A stretch of 64,000 nt of DNA from Moraxella sp. (lineage in GTDB: Bacteria; Pseudomonadota; Gammaproteobacteria; Pseudomonadales; Moraxellaceae). A program made the translations under genes and the position numbers. How positions within the stretch are numbered: the stretch's first letter is position 1; each line of letters starts with the position of its first letter. The notes beneath the pieces are model-generated. The model was not told the DNA's origin. It saw only the letters and a list, made by a program, of their open reading frames with translations, and did no database searches. Of the stretch, positions 46,997-55,824 are shown piece after piece. Location: contig NZ_JAUNDY010000001.1 in assembly GCF_030525845.1 (NCBI RefSeq), forward strand, positions 56,639 through 120,638, in the 5' to 3' direction.

Positions 46997-48079
46997 ATGA
47001 ATCGCCTTGCTAATTTTTGTGCTGGCCCTGCCAGTATGCCTACTGAAGTCTTACTAAAAGCCCAAGCCGAGTTGCTTGACTGGCGTGGCAAAGGCGTATC
47101 TGTGATGGAAATTAGCCATCGCAGTGCGGATTATATTGAGATTGCCACCAAAGCCGAGCAAGATTTACGCAAACTCATGGGGATTTCGGAGGATTATGCG
47201 GTGCTGTTTTTGCAAGGCGGTGCGTCTTTGCAATTCTCCGCCATTCCCTTTAACCTGCTAAATGGCGGAACGGCGGATTATCTCGGCACAGGCACATGGT
47301 CAGAAAAAGCCTACAAAGAAGCCAAACGTTATGAGGCGTTAGGGCTTGGTAAAATCAACCTTGTGGCACAAGGCGATGGCAAAGATGTCCCAAATGCTGA
47401 CACTTGGCAGTTATCTGACAATGCGTCTTATTTTCATTATTGTCCCAATGAAACCATTCACGGTTTGCAGATTTTTGACACACCCAAAGTCAATGCCCCT
47501 ATCGTGGCGGACATGTCGTCTTGCATTTTGTCCGAGCCTGTCAATGTGAGTGAGTTTGGGCTCATTTATGCAGGGGCTCAAAAGAACATCGGGCCTGCGG
47601 GTTTGACGCTGGTTATCGTGCGTAAGGACTTGATGGAGCAAGCAAGTGCGTGGTGTCCGAACATTTTAAACTACAAAAACCAAGCCGATAACGACAGTAT
47701 GCTAAACACGCCATCGACCTTTGCGTGGTATCTGTCAGGGCTAGTGTTTGAGTGGTTACTTGAAAACGGTGGCGTAGAAGCGATTGCCAAAACTAACCGT
47801 GCCAAAGCCGAGCTACTGTACCAAACCATCGATGAATCTAGCTTTTATCATAATGCCGTCAACCCAAAACACCGCTCTATCATGAATGTACCGTTTACGC
47901 TGGCAGATAGCGAGCTTGATAAAGTCTTTTTGGAAAAATCCAAAGAAGCAGGGCTTTTAAATCTTAAAGGTCATCGCATTGTGGGTGGCATGAGAGCGAG
48001 CATTTATAACGCTGTTACGCTTGAGCAAGTTCAGGCACTCGTTGATTTTATGAAAGATTTTGAAAAATCACACGCTTGA
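46997..48079 (+). CDS. serC: Phosphoserine aminotransferase
   Basis: 360 residues, family length. SerC makes 3-phosphoserine in serine synthesis and also serves pyridoxal phosphate synthesis. Start RLANFCAGPASMPTEVLLKA; the PLP lysine is Lys196 in YAGAQKNIGPAGLTLVIV. GGVEAIAKTNRAKAELLY and GGMRASIYNAVTLEQVQALV close the fold. AAGGAAA precedes the ATG. It is monocistronic, with a hairpin after the stop. Confidence 0.97.
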   Translation: MNRLANFCAGPASMPTEVLLKAQAELLDWRGKGVSVMEISHRSADYIEIATKAEQDLRKLMGISEDYAVLFLQGGASLQFSAIPFNLLNGGTADYLGTGTWSEKAYKEAKRYEALGLGKINLVAQGDGKDVPNADTWQLSDNASYFHYCPNETIHGLQIFDTPKVNAPIVADMSSCILSEPVNVSEFGLIYAGAQKNIGPAGLTLVIVRKDLMEQASAWCPNILNYKNQADNDSMLNTPSTFAWYLSGLVFEWLLENGGVEAIAKTNRAKAELLYQTIDESSFYHNAVNPKHRSIMNVPFTLADSELDKVFLEKSKEAGLLNLKGHRIVGGMRASIYNAVTLEQVQALVDFMKDFEKSHA

Positions 48080-48096
48080 TGGCTTGATGGTTGATA

Positions 48097-48138
48097 AATG
48101 GATTGGTTGGTTTTATGAATTAGCCAATCCATTATTTA
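48097..48138 (+). terminator. Terminator of serC
   Basis: AATGGATTGG (48097-48106) and CCAATCCATT (48124-48133) followed by ATTTATG. The U tract is weak but the stem is perfect. Confidence 0.65.
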
Positions 48139-48156
48139 TGAATTGGGTAAATAAAT

Positions 48157-48954
48157 ATGTCTGATGTGAAAATTATTCCTATAAAAATTTTAGATGATAA
48201 TTATGTGTGGCTTATCATTAAAAATAATCAAGCCATTGCCATTGATGTGGGCGATGAAAAACCTGTATTGGATTATTTAAAAAGTCATGAATTGGAATTG
48301 GTGGCTATTATTATCACACATCATCATCATGATCATATTGGCGGTGTGGCAAATCTTAAATCACATTACCCTAATGCCGAAATTTATGCTCATCAAAATC
48401 ATCTTGATGACATTAATGTCGTGTCTAGTGTGAATTGTGATGAAGGTGATTTATTTGAATTATTGGGTATTGATTTTAAAGTGTGGCGGACGGCAGGGCA
48501 TACCGATACACATTTGAGTTATCTTTGTGATATTGATGGACGAACCCATGTTTTTTGTGGCGATACACTATTTAGTGGCGGTTGTGGGCGAGTATTTACA
48601 GGGACGATTGAACAATTATTTAATAGCATGGAGAGATTTAATGCTTTACCAGAAAATGCGTTATTTTATCCCACGCACGAATATACATTGAGCAATTTAA
48701 AATTTGGTTTATTATTATGTGCTGATGAATATCAACCAATCATCAGCGATTATAAAAATCAAATTGAAAACCAGCTAAAAAATAATATCCCATCATTGCC
48801 TACCGATTTAAAAACGGAGCGGCTGATTAATGTGTTTTTACAAACTGATGATGAGCAAATGATAAATAATATTCAAAAATTTTATGCACTGCAGAATGAG
48901 GATGAATTGTCTGTATTTTCGGCATTGCGTGAATTGAAAAATCAGGGATTATAG
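48157..48954 (+). CDS. gloB: Hydroxyacylglutathione hydrolase (glyoxalase II)
   Basis: 265 residues. It hydrolyses S-lactoylglutathione to lactate and glutathione in methylglyoxal detoxification. The metallo-beta-lactamase metal motif is THHHHDHIGG (His55-His60). Other ligands are in AGHTDTHLSYL, FCGDTLFSGGCGRVF and PTHEYTLSNLKF. The C-terminal HAGH domain is present but slightly divergent (PSLPTDLKTERLINVFLQ). Confidence 0.95.
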   Translation: MSDVKIIPIKILDDNYVWLIIKNNQAIAIDVGDEKPVLDYLKSHELELVAIIITHHHHDHIGGVANLKSHYPNAEIYAHQNHLDDINVVSSVNCDEGDLFELLGIDFKVWRTAGHTDTHLSYLCDIDGRTHVFCGDTLFSGGCGRVFTGTIEQLFNSMERFNALPENALFYPTHEYTLSNLKFGLLLCADEYQPIISDYKNQIENQLKNNIPSLPTDLKTERLINVFLQTDDEQMINNIQKFYALQNEDELSVFSALRELKNQGL

Positions 48955-49034
48955 CCGTATAAACAATTACTACTTTACACTTTTGGCGGTTTGTTAAAAG
49001 TTGTTGAAGTCAGTTGCTATTTATCACTTGCGTG

Positions 49035-49072
49035 CAGATAAGAGATTTTAGCCAATCTCTTATCTGTTTTTT
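49035..49072 (+). terminator. Bidirectional terminator between gloB and lysA
   Basis: Perfect 13-bp stem CAGATAAGAGATT (49035-49047) and AATCTCTTATCTG (49054-49066), loop TTAGCC, then TTTTTTG. It serves the convergent gloB and lysA. Confidence 0.92.
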
Positions 49073-49087
49073 GTTTTATTTTGGTGG

Positions 49088-50422
49088 CTAGATACTCTCG
49101 CCACGCCACAAATCATCTAAGGTTTCACGAACCCTAATCAGACGATATAAGCCGTTATCGCACATCACTTCGGCGGGTCTAGGTCTGCTATTGTAGTTGC
49201 TCGCCATGACAAAACCATATGCTCCTGCACCTGTAAGGGCTAATACATCGCCTAAGGCTGGGGCAAGCTGGCGGTCTTTACCCAAAAAATCTGACGATTC
49301 GCACACCGAGCCGACCACGTCCCATGATTGTGGTTCGGCGGTGTTGGGGCTGATGTCGCTTGGAATGATTGCCATGTTTGATTCGTAGAGGGCAGGTCGC
49401 AACATCTCAGACATAGAAGCATCTACGATGGCAAAGTTTTTGTGTTCGGTGGGTTTTAGCACATCGACACGTGTGAGTAGCACGCCTGCGTTGGCACTGA
49501 TGTTGCGACCAGGTTCTAGGTGTAGTCCTAGATTATATTTTTCTTGCAAATGTAGTAATTTTGGCAACAAGGCTTTGGCAAATTCGTCAACACTGGCAGG
49601 ATTTTCGTCCAAATAACGTACGCCCAGTCCGCCACCCAAATCAATGTGGGATAGCAAAATACCTTGTTCGTGCAGGCTATCAATGAGTTCAGTAAGTTTG
49701 TCAAGTGCGTCCACAAAGGGCTTAATATCGGTCAGCTGTGAGCCGATATGACAATCAATGCCAATAACATTAAGATGAGGCAGGGTGTGGGCGAGCTGAT
49801 ACGCTACCAATGCTTCATCATGACTGATGCCAAATTTATTGTCTTTCATGCCTGTTGAGATGTAGGGGTGGGTATTGGCATCGACATCAGGGTTAATACG
49901 TAGAGCGATGGGAGCTACCACACCAAGCTCGCCTGCCACTTGATTGATAAGTTCAATCTCGCTGATGGCTTCTACATTAAAACAGCCGATTTGTGCTTGT
50001 AGTGCAGTTTTGATGTCGCTTGCGGTTTTGCCTACGCCTGAATACACCACTTTGCTGGCATCGCCACCTGCCTTTAAGACTCGTGCAAGCTCGCCTACTG
50101 AGACAATGTCAAATCCAGCACCTGCTTTTGCTAACGTAGATAGCACGGCTAGGTTGGAGTTGGATTTGACAGCAAAGCAAATGTGTACGTCATTTAGGGG
50201 GGAAAATCCATCGACATAGGCTTGATAATTGGCAATGAGGGCGTTCTTGCTGTACACGTACAATGGTGTGCCATACTGTTTGGTTAGCGTCTGGGTGCTA
50301 ACGCCATCGATGTGTAAGATATTGTTTTGATAGTCGATAAATGGCAGGGCATTTGTTAGGGTTACAGGGTTGACGGCAAGACCGTTATCGGTTTGGCTAC
50401 AAGCAGGAGTAAAATTTGTCAT
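49088..50422 (-). CDS. lysA: Diaminopimelate decarboxylase
   Basis: 444 residues from the ATG at 50422; the frame is open to 50464. LysA decarboxylates meso-diaminopimelate to lysine. The PLP lysine is Lys86 in CFAVKSNSNLAVL. Other signatures are HIGSQLTDIKPF, HIDLGGGLGVRY, LHLEPGRNISANAGVLLTRV and VCESSDFLGKDRQL. asd (3129) supplies the same pathway. It is monocistronic. Confidence 0.96.
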   Translation of the reverse strand: MTNFTPACSQTDNGLAVNPVTLTNALPFIDYQNNILHIDGVSTQTLTKQYGTPLYVYSKNALIANYQAYVDGFSPLNDVHICFAVKSNSNLAVLSTLAKAGAGFDIVSVGELARVLKAGGDASKVVYSGVGKTASDIKTALQAQIGCFNVEAISEIELINQVAGELGVVAPIALRINPDVDANTHPYISTGMKDNKFGISHDEALVAYQLAHTLPHLNVIGIDCHIGSQLTDIKPFVDALDKLTELIDSLHEQGILLSHIDLGGGLGVRYLDENPASVDEFAKALLPKLLHLQEKYNLGLHLEPGRNISANAGVLLTRVDVLKPTEHKNFAIVDASMSEMLRPALYESNMAIIPSDISPNTAEPQSWDVVGSVCESSDFLGKDRQLAPALGDVLALTGAGAYGFVMASNYNSRPRPAEVMCDNGLYRLIRVRETLDDLWRGESI

Positions 50423-50611
50423 GATATTAGATAATGATGGGTTGGAGGGGCTTATTTTAATCAAAATCCCTTGTTTTTGGCAATGATTTTTTTGGGCAAA
50501 TGGATAAAATTTTTGTAAATTGCTAAAAATGTCAATTGGGCGTTATTTTTGCGTATTTGGTAATTGGGTTTTTGTGTTAAAATATTTGGACAAAACTCTA
50601 AAACTGATATC

Positions 50612-51547
50612 ATGACATCGCTTTATTTGAAAAACACTTCCTTTAAAGACAAACTCATCGCATGGCTAGAATTGACACGTTTTGATAAACCTGTGGGGAC
50701 AGAGTTACTCTTGTATCCAACCTTGTGGGCTCTGCTTCTTGCAAGTTATGGTGTGGACGGTGCACTGCCCAGTCTTAGGCTCTGGGCGGTGTTTACGCTT
50801 GGGGCGGTGTTCATGCGAGCAGCAGGCTGTGCCATTAATGATTTTGCTGACCGCAAGGTAGATGGGCTGGTAAAACGCACCAAAAGCCGACCGCTGGCAG
50901 ATGGCAGATTATCAAGCAAAACAGCAGTTATTACCTTTGTGGGGTTGTCGTTGTTGTCGGCTTGTTTGTTGTTTTTTTTGCCAATTTCGGTGTTTTATTG
51001 GTCTTTGATTGCGGTGGTTTTGGCATTCATCTACCCATTTATGAAGCGTTATACGCACCTGCCACAAGTGGTTTTGGCGATGGCGTTTGGGTGGTCTGTG
51101 CCGATGGCATATGTGGCGGTATTGTCTGAGGCAGGCGTGTCAAGCAGTCCTGATGTGTGGGGCTGGCTTGTTTTTGTGGCATATATGTGCTGGACGGTGG
51201 CTTATGATACCGAGTATGCCATGTGCGACCGTGATGATGATGTGAATATCGGTGTCAAGTCTACTGCTATTTTATTTGGCAAATATGACGTGTTTATCAT
51301 CATGGTGTTGCAGGCGTGTTTTGTGGGGTTGATGGCTGTTATTTATGGTCATTATTTTCATGATGAAGCAAGGTATCTTGCGTGGTTGGGGTTATTGCCA
51401 GTAGTCATGATGGTTTTTTGGCAATATCGCCTTATTAGGCACAAAGAGAGACTGGATTGTTTTAAGGCATTTCGCCAAAATGCATGGATAGGGCGTTGGT
51501 TGTTTTTGTGGACGCTAGGTTGTGTTGTGATGAGTGGATATTTTTAA
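50612..51547 (+). CDS. ubiA: 4-hydroxybenzoate polyprenyltransferase
   Basis: 311 residues from the ATG at 50612; a TTG upstream (50564) is unlikely. A membrane prenyltransferase with about nine helices that attaches the polyprenyl chain to 4-hydroxybenzoate made by UbiC. The two Asp-rich motifs are [20 protein letters not shown] and [40 protein letters not shown] marks the N-terminus. ubiC is not adjacent (35026), unlike in E. coli. Confidence 0.96.
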   Translation: MTSLYLKNTSFKDKLIAWLELTRFDKPVGTELLLYPTLWALLLASYGVDGALPSLRLWAVFTLGAVFMRAAGCAINDFADRKVDGLVKRTKSRPLADGRLSSKTAVITFVGLSLLSACLLFFLPISVFYWSLIAVVLAFIYPFMKRYTHLPQVVLAMAFGWSVPMAYVAVLSEAGVSSSPDVWGWLVFVAYMCWTVAYDTEYAMCDRDDDVNIGVKSTAILFGKYDVFIIMVLQACFVGLMAVIYGHYFHDEARYLAWLGLLPVVMMVFWQYRLIRHKERLDCFKAFRQNAWIGRWLFLWTLGCVVMSGYF

Positions 51548-51554
51548 AAACCAG

Positions 51555-51594
51555 AACCCCAAATCATGACCAGCTCATCTTTTGGGGTTTTTAT
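51555..51594 (+). terminator. Terminator of ubiA
   Basis: AACCCCAAA (51555-51563) and TTTGGGGTT (51581-51589) followed by TTTATTTT. Confidence 0.85.
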
Positions 51595-51654
51595 TTTGGG
51601 TTTGGGTTGTACAAGTTGTGTGGTTGTAAAATTTGTTAGTGTAGAATTTATACA

Positions 51655-51687
51655 ATAAAAAAACCCTAAGTCAGGGGAGACTTAGGG
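51655..51687 (-). terminator. Terminator of the tRNA-Val/tRNA-Asp operon
   Basis: On the minus strand CCCTAAGTC / GACTTAGGG (51664-51687) followed by a run of seven T. It lies 28 bases after tRNA-Asp. Confidence 0.9.
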
Positions 51688-51714
51688 GGATAAACTGGAA
51701 TAACCAGTTAAAAA

Positions 51715-51791
51715 TGGCGCAGCGGACGGGACTCGAACCCGCGACCCCCGGCGTGACAGGCCGGTATTCTAACCAACTGAACTACCGCTGC
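51715..51791 (-). tRNA. tRNA-Asp (anticodon GTC)
   Basis: 77 nt including encoded CCA. Acceptor GCAGCGG pairs with CCGCTGC. Anticodon loop CCTGTCACG between CCGGC/GCCGG arms. T arm contains GGTTCGAGTCC. It is the second gene of a two-tRNA transcript. Confidence 0.97.
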
Positions 51792-51832
51792 TAAGGTCGC
51801 TATCTTTTTTAAACCATAAAAAAAGATTAAAA

Positions 51833-51908
51833 TGGTGGGCGGTAACGGATTCGAACCGCTGACCCTCTGCTTGTAAGGCAGACGCTCTACCAACTGAGCT
51901 AACCGCCC
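51833..51908 (-). tRNA. tRNA-Val (anticodon TAC)
   Basis: 76 nt including encoded CCA. Acceptor GGGCGGT pairs with ACCGCCC. D arm contains AGCTCAGTTGGTAGAGC, the anticodon loop reads CTTACAA, and the T loop is TTCGAAT. It lies 41 bases upstream of tRNA-Asp on the same transcript. Confidence 0.97.
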
Positions 51909-51952
51909 GAACTTACAATGTTTATTTAAATGTATCGTTCGTTGTGGTGCGT

Positions 51953-51980
51953 ATTATATAGATTTTTTACGCAGTGTCAA
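51953..51980 (-). promoter_or_regulatory. Consensus sigma-70 promoter of the tRNA operon
   Basis: On the minus strand TTGACA (51980-51975), 16-base spacer, TATAAT (51958-51953). Both hexamers match consensus exactly. A GC-containing stretch (ACGCACC) follows the -10, where a stringent discriminator would be expected. It lies 44 bases before tRNA-Val. Confidence 0.92.
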
Positions 51981-52048
51981 ACACTTTTTTTCATAAAATT
52001 TATAAAAAATTCACAACTTGTTGAAAATAATGAATATTTTTATTTTAT

Positions 52049-52531
52049 TTAGGCTGACAATGCCTTATCAATGTCTGCTTGTAAATCCAGCGGTTTGGTG
52101 GTGGGGGCGTAGCGGTCTAGCACCGTGCCGTCTTTGCCTACCAAAAATTTGGTAAAATTCCACTTAATGCCGTCTGTAAAAATGCCCCCTTTGGACGCTT
52201 TTAAAAAGGTGAAAATGGGGTGAGCGTTGTCGCCATTGACATCGACTTTACTCATCATCAAAAAGTCCACGCCATAATTCATTTGGCAAAAATTGGCAAT
52301 GCCGTTGTCATCGTCTGGGTCTTGTCCACCAAACTGATTGCAAGGAAAACCGATGATGACTAAACCTTTGTCATGATATTTTGCGTGTAATTCTTGCAAT
52401 CCTGCAAATTGTGGGGTAAATCCACAGCGACTGGCGGTGTTGACGATGAGCAGGACTTTGTCTTTAAAATCTGCAAAATCCACCGTATTGCCACGAATGT
52501 CGGTGGCACAAAAATCATAAATACTGGTCAT
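52049..52531 (-). CDS. Glutathione peroxidase family protein
   Basis: 160 residues. Peroxidatic Cys36 in VNTASRCGFTPQFAGLQ, then GFPCNQFGGQDPDD and the catalytic Trp/Asn in IKWNFTKFLVGKDG. Cys-type bacterial enzymes such as E. coli BtuE (GpxA) usually take electrons from thioredoxin. It lies 9 bases after msrB on the same strand, forming an oxidative-damage unit. Confidence 0.95.
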   Translation of the reverse strand: MTSIYDFCATDIRGNTVDFADFKDKVLLIVNTASRCGFTPQFAGLQELHAKYHDKGLVIIGFPCNQFGGQDPDDDNGIANFCQMNYGVDFLMMSKVDVNGDNAHPIFTFLKASKGGIFTDGIKWNFTKFLVGKDGTVLDRYAPTTKPLDLQADIDKALSA

Positions 52532-52540
52532 GGGTATTCC

Positions 52541-52951
52541 TTATTTTTGTAAATCAATGGCGATAGAATTGATACAATACCTAAGCCCTGTGTCGGTGAT
52601 GCCGTCATCAAACACATGACCCAAATGCCCGCCACAGTTGGTGCAAGTTACTTCAATGCGTCTCATGCCATGTGATAAATCCAGCGTTTCGGTCAGGGCG
52701 GTGTCGCTAATCTTGCGGTCAAAACTTGGCCAGCCACAGCCTGAGTGAAATTTGCTACTACTGTCAAACAGTTTGGCATGACAGCCCTTGCAATGATACA
52801 CGCCTGCCTCAAATACGTCCGTATAAATGCCCGTAAAAGGACGCTCTGTCCCTTTTTGGCGTAGGACGTAGTATTCATCAGGGCTTAGGCGGTTTTGCCA
52901 ATCATGCTCGCTCATGTGGGCGATGTCGCTGGCGGTAAGAGTATTGCTCAT
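52541..52951 (-). CDS. msrB: Peptide-methionine (R)-S-oxide reductase
   Basis: 136 residues. MsrB repairs methionine-R-sulfoxide in proteins. The zinc cysteines are in HCKGCHAKLFD and CTNCGGHLGHVF, and the catalytic Cys is in GLRYCINSIAIDL. SGCGWPSFDRKI is the family signature. It is upstream of the gpx gene with 9 bases between, so the two are co-transcribed. Confidence 0.96.
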   Translation of the reverse strand: MSNTLTASDIAHMSEHDWQNRLSPDEYYVLRQKGTERPFTGIYTDVFEAGVYHCKGCHAKLFDSSSKFHSGCGWPSFDRKISDTALTETLDLSHGMRRIEVTCTNCGGHLGHVFDDGITDTGLRYCINSIAIDLQK

Positions 52952-53155
52952 GATTTAACCTGTGCTTATCAAATGATGGTGTTGCCGATATAGATGATGG
53001 ATAAACATCAAAATACAAGAGATAAAGATGGTGTATATTTAAAATTATTAATATTATTTACAGATTAGATACAATATAGAAATATGATAAGTTTTTATGT
53101 AAAAATAACATGACAAGGATTTGCAATATTGAGTTTTTTAAAATATTACGATTTG

Positions 53156-53189
53156 TTTTTTTTTTGGAAAATGTGTTTCTTGGTATAAT
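53156..53189 (+). promoter_or_regulatory. Promoter of the binding-protein gene with a T10 tract
   Basis: TATAAT at 53184-53189. A run of ten T (53156-53165) lies at the -35 position. It is 32 bases before the ATG at 53221. Confidence 0.5.
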
Positions 53190-53220
53190 AAACTCTCAGT
53201 ATTTTGTTTATGGGGTTTTT

Positions 53221-54069
53221 ATGAAAAAATTTACATCTAAGAGTTCGATACTCGGTTTGGTGTTGTGCGGATTGGTTGCTTGCTCTAACTCAAATGAGGT
53301 CGATAAGCCAAATACCACTCATGAAAAACCTGACGCCACAACAAGCCATCAAGTTGTAGAAGCTTACACTGAGCGTTATGTGGTGGGTGTTGACACCAGT
53401 TATCCGCCGTTTACTTTTCGTGATAGTGTTGGTACACCAGCAGGGTTTGAGATTGAAATTTTGCAAGCCATCGCCAAAGACCAAAAATTTGGTCTTGATT
53501 TGGTGTCTGCTGAGAGAAATAGCCTGTACCCCAGCTTGGAAGAAGGTCATTATCAAATCTTAGCGGCATCATTAAAATCAAGTCCTGAACGTTTGCAAAA
53601 ATCTGAATTTACTGATGGATTTGCTCAAAGCCATCATGCGATTTTAAGTCGCAAAGATAAAGTGGCAAAATCAGGAAAAGAGCTTGCAGGTTTGGGAGTA
53701 ACGGCGGTGCAAGAGGCAACCAATAGCCAAAAGCGGTTGGAGGAATTGGGTGCAGAAATGTCGCTTCACCCTTCGGTGTTTGCAGCATTTAAGGCATTTA
53801 TGGCAGGCGAGGCAGACCATGTTACAGGCGATTCTGTGGCGTTGGGGTATCATCTAAAAGAGCATGCAGGTAGCCAAATTACTGATTATGTGATGAGTCC
53901 TTTTGATGATGCAGGCAATAAAGAAATTGCTTTTGCGGTACAAAAGGGCAATAGTGAGCTGTTAGGTAAAATGAATGCAGGTTTGGCGAACATTAAGGCA
54001 AATGGCACATACGACCAAATTTATAACAAATATTTTAGCGACCAAAACGCCAGCGTTAATCAAAAATAA
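53221..54069 (+). CDS. Solute-binding lipoprotein, amino-acid type (SBP_bac_3)
   Basis: 282 residues from the ATG at 53221; the frame is open from 53110. Lipobox LVAC (Cys at about 20). The SBP_bac_3 fold follows: RYVVGVDTSYPPFTFRDSVG, FEIEILQAIAKDQKFGLDL and the C-terminal KANGTYDQIYNKYF. Members capture polar amino acids for ABC importers. No permease or ATPase gene is adjacent. It is related in design to the protein at 55825-56637, which lies on the other side of the alaA gene. Confidence 0.9.
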   Translation: MKKFTSKSSILGLVLCGLVACSNSNEVDKPNTTHEKPDATTSHQVVEAYTERYVVGVDTSYPPFTFRDSVGTPAGFEIEILQAIAKDQKFGLDLVSAERNSLYPSLEEGHYQILAASLKSSPERLQKSEFTDGFAQSHHAILSRKDKVAKSGKELAGLGVTAVQEATNSQKRLEELGAEMSLHPSVFAAFKAFMAGEADHVTGDSVALGYHLKEHAGSQITDYVMSPFDDAGNKEIAFAVQKGNSELLGKMNAGLANIKANGTYDQIYNKYFSDQNASVNQK

Positions 54070-54104
54070 CCTACCAATCACACCACTTGATGAGATAGAC
54101 TTAA

Positions 54105-54140
54105 AAAAAGAACCGCAAGTCTTTGTGGTTCTTTTTCTTT
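54105..54140 (+). terminator. Terminator of the first binding-protein gene
   Basis: AAAAAGAACC (54105-54114) and GGTTCTTTTT (54127-54136), followed by more T. Confidence 0.88.
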
Positions 54141-54211
54141 TGTTTAAAAATACTTGCAAAATTGTCCGATTAGGCGTATGATAATTGCAATTTTTACTTG
54201 CAATATCAATC

Positions 54212-55756
54212 ATGACGACCGATACTCACCCACCAAACCCACCCACCACGCAGGGCGAACGCCTAAAAAAGTTGCGTAAATCATTGGGGTTGTCCGCCCA
54301 AGCCCTAGCCGATTTGTTAAATGCACACGGTGCGTCTGTCAGTCGTGGGGCGATTGCCAACTGGGAATGCGACAAAAACGGCATTACCAGCAGTAAATTA
54401 CCCATTGTCGCCAAAGTGCTCAAAACCACCGAAAGTTATCTCTTAACAGGTCAAGAAACCACCCAAGTGATTGATTTACCACATCATTTAACTACAACTC
54501 ATTCAACCAATCAGGTAAACCCCATGAAATCCTTAAAAAAATCCACCAAACTTGCCAACGTCTGCTATGACATTCGTGGCGAATTACTACAAACCGCCAA
54601 CCGCATGGAAGCCGAAGGGCAACGCATTATTAAATTAAACATTGGCAATCCTGAACCTTTTGGACTACTGCCTCCTGATGAGATTGTCCAAGATGTCGCC
54701 ATGAACTTGCATAATGCGTCTGGTTATTCGGATTCTAAGGGGATTTTTTCAGCTCGCAAGGCGATTTTGCAATATTATCAAGCCAAAGGGCTACTCTCTG
54801 CCACCGATGTCAATGATGTCTATATCGGTAATGGCGTAAGTGAGCTGATTGTGATGGTGCTCCAAGCCTTGCTTGATGACGGTGATGAGGTGCTGATTCC
54901 CATGCCTGATTATCCGCTGTGGACAGCATCAGCCAATCTGGCAGGGGGTAAGGCGGTGCATTATCGCTGTGTGGAGGAGGATAACTGGCAACCTGATTTG
55001 GCGGACATCGAAAGTAAAATCAATGATAAAACCAAAGCCATTGTCATCATCAACCCCAATAACCCCACAGGGGCTTTATACAGCGACCGAATGCTCAAAA
55101 GTATCGCTGATTTGGCAGTCAAATACGGTTTGGTGATTTTGGCAGATGAGATTTATGACCGCATTTTATATGATGATGTGGTGCATACGCCCATGTGCAC
55201 GATTACCGATAAGACGCTGGTTTTGACCTTTAATGGTTTGTCCAAATCACACCGTATCGCAGGCTATCGCTCGGGCTGGGTCATGCTGTCGGGCAAAAAA
55301 GACCACGCCAGCGATTTTATCGAGGGCTTGACCATGCTTGCCAGCATGCGACTGTGTGCCAACGTGCCTGCCCAATATGCCATACAGACGGCAATGGGTG
55401 GTTATCAATCCATGCAAGCGTTGACCGCACCGACTGGGCGACTGTACAAACAACGTGAAATGGCGGTGAATCGCCTAAATGCTATTAAGGGCATCAGTTG
55501 CACCAAGCCACAAGGGGCGTTTTATTGCTTTGCCAAAATTGATAGAGAAGTTTACCCCATTGACAACGACATGCACTTTATGATGGAGCTGTTAAAGGAA
55601 GAAAAAGTGCTGATGGTACAAGGCACGGGCTTTAACTGGGATAAACCAGACCATTTTAGGGTGGTGTTTTTGCCAAATCTGATTGATTTGGAGGACGCGA
55701 TGGATAGGATTGAGCGGTTTTTTGCCAAAAAGCGTAAGGAGTTTGGGACGGACTGA
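54212..55756 (+). CDS. alaA: HTH-domain / AlaA-type aminotransferase fusion
   Basis: 514 residues from the ATG at 54212 (a TTG at 54185 is unlikely). Residues about 14-80 form an XRE-like helix-turn-helix: GERLKKLRKSLGLSAQALAD and VSRGAIANWECDKNGI. From Met105 onward the protein is colinear with E. coli AlaA (405 residues), with KLANVCYDIRGELLQTANRM, VIINPNNPTGALYSDRML and the PLP lysine in FNGLSKSHRIAGYRSGW. AlaA makes alanine from pyruvate and glutamate. The fusion suggests an enzyme that also binds DNA. An internal start at Met105 could also give the enzyme alone. Confidence 0.92.
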   Translation: MTTDTHPPNPPTTQGERLKKLRKSLGLSAQALADLLNAHGASVSRGAIANWECDKNGITSSKLPIVAKVLKTTESYLLTGQETTQVIDLPHHLTTTHSTNQVNPMKSLKKSTKLANVCYDIRGELLQTANRMEAEGQRIIKLNIGNPEPFGLLPPDEIVQDVAMNLHNASGYSDSKGIFSARKAILQYYQAKGLLSATDVNDVYIGNGVSELIVMVLQALLDDGDEVLIPMPDYPLWTASANLAGGKAVHYRCVEEDNWQPDLADIESKINDKTKAIVIINPNNPTGALYSDRMLKSIADLAVKYGLVILADEIYDRILYDDVVHTPMCTITDKTLVLTFNGLSKSHRIAGYRSGWVMLSGKKDHASDFIEGLTMLASMRLCANVPAQYAIQTAMGGYQSMQALTAPTGRLYKQREMAVNRLNAIKGISCTKPQGAFYCFAKIDREVYPIDNDMHFMMELLKEEKVLMVQGTGFNWDKPDHFRVVFLPNLIDLEDAMDRIERFFAKKRKEFGTD

Positions 55757-55781
55757 CACGCCCAAATCCCTTTGTCAATCA

Positions 55782-55808
55782 ATAACCCCAAGCGATATTT
55801 GGGGTTAT
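55782..55808. terminator. Hairpin between convergent alaA and binding-protein genes
   Basis: Perfect 10-bp stem ATAACCCCAA (55782-55791) and TTGGGGTTAT (55799-55808). No long T run on either side, so it may act as a weak bidirectional terminator. Confidence 0.6.
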
Positions 55809-55824
55809 ATTGGACTGGATAAAT

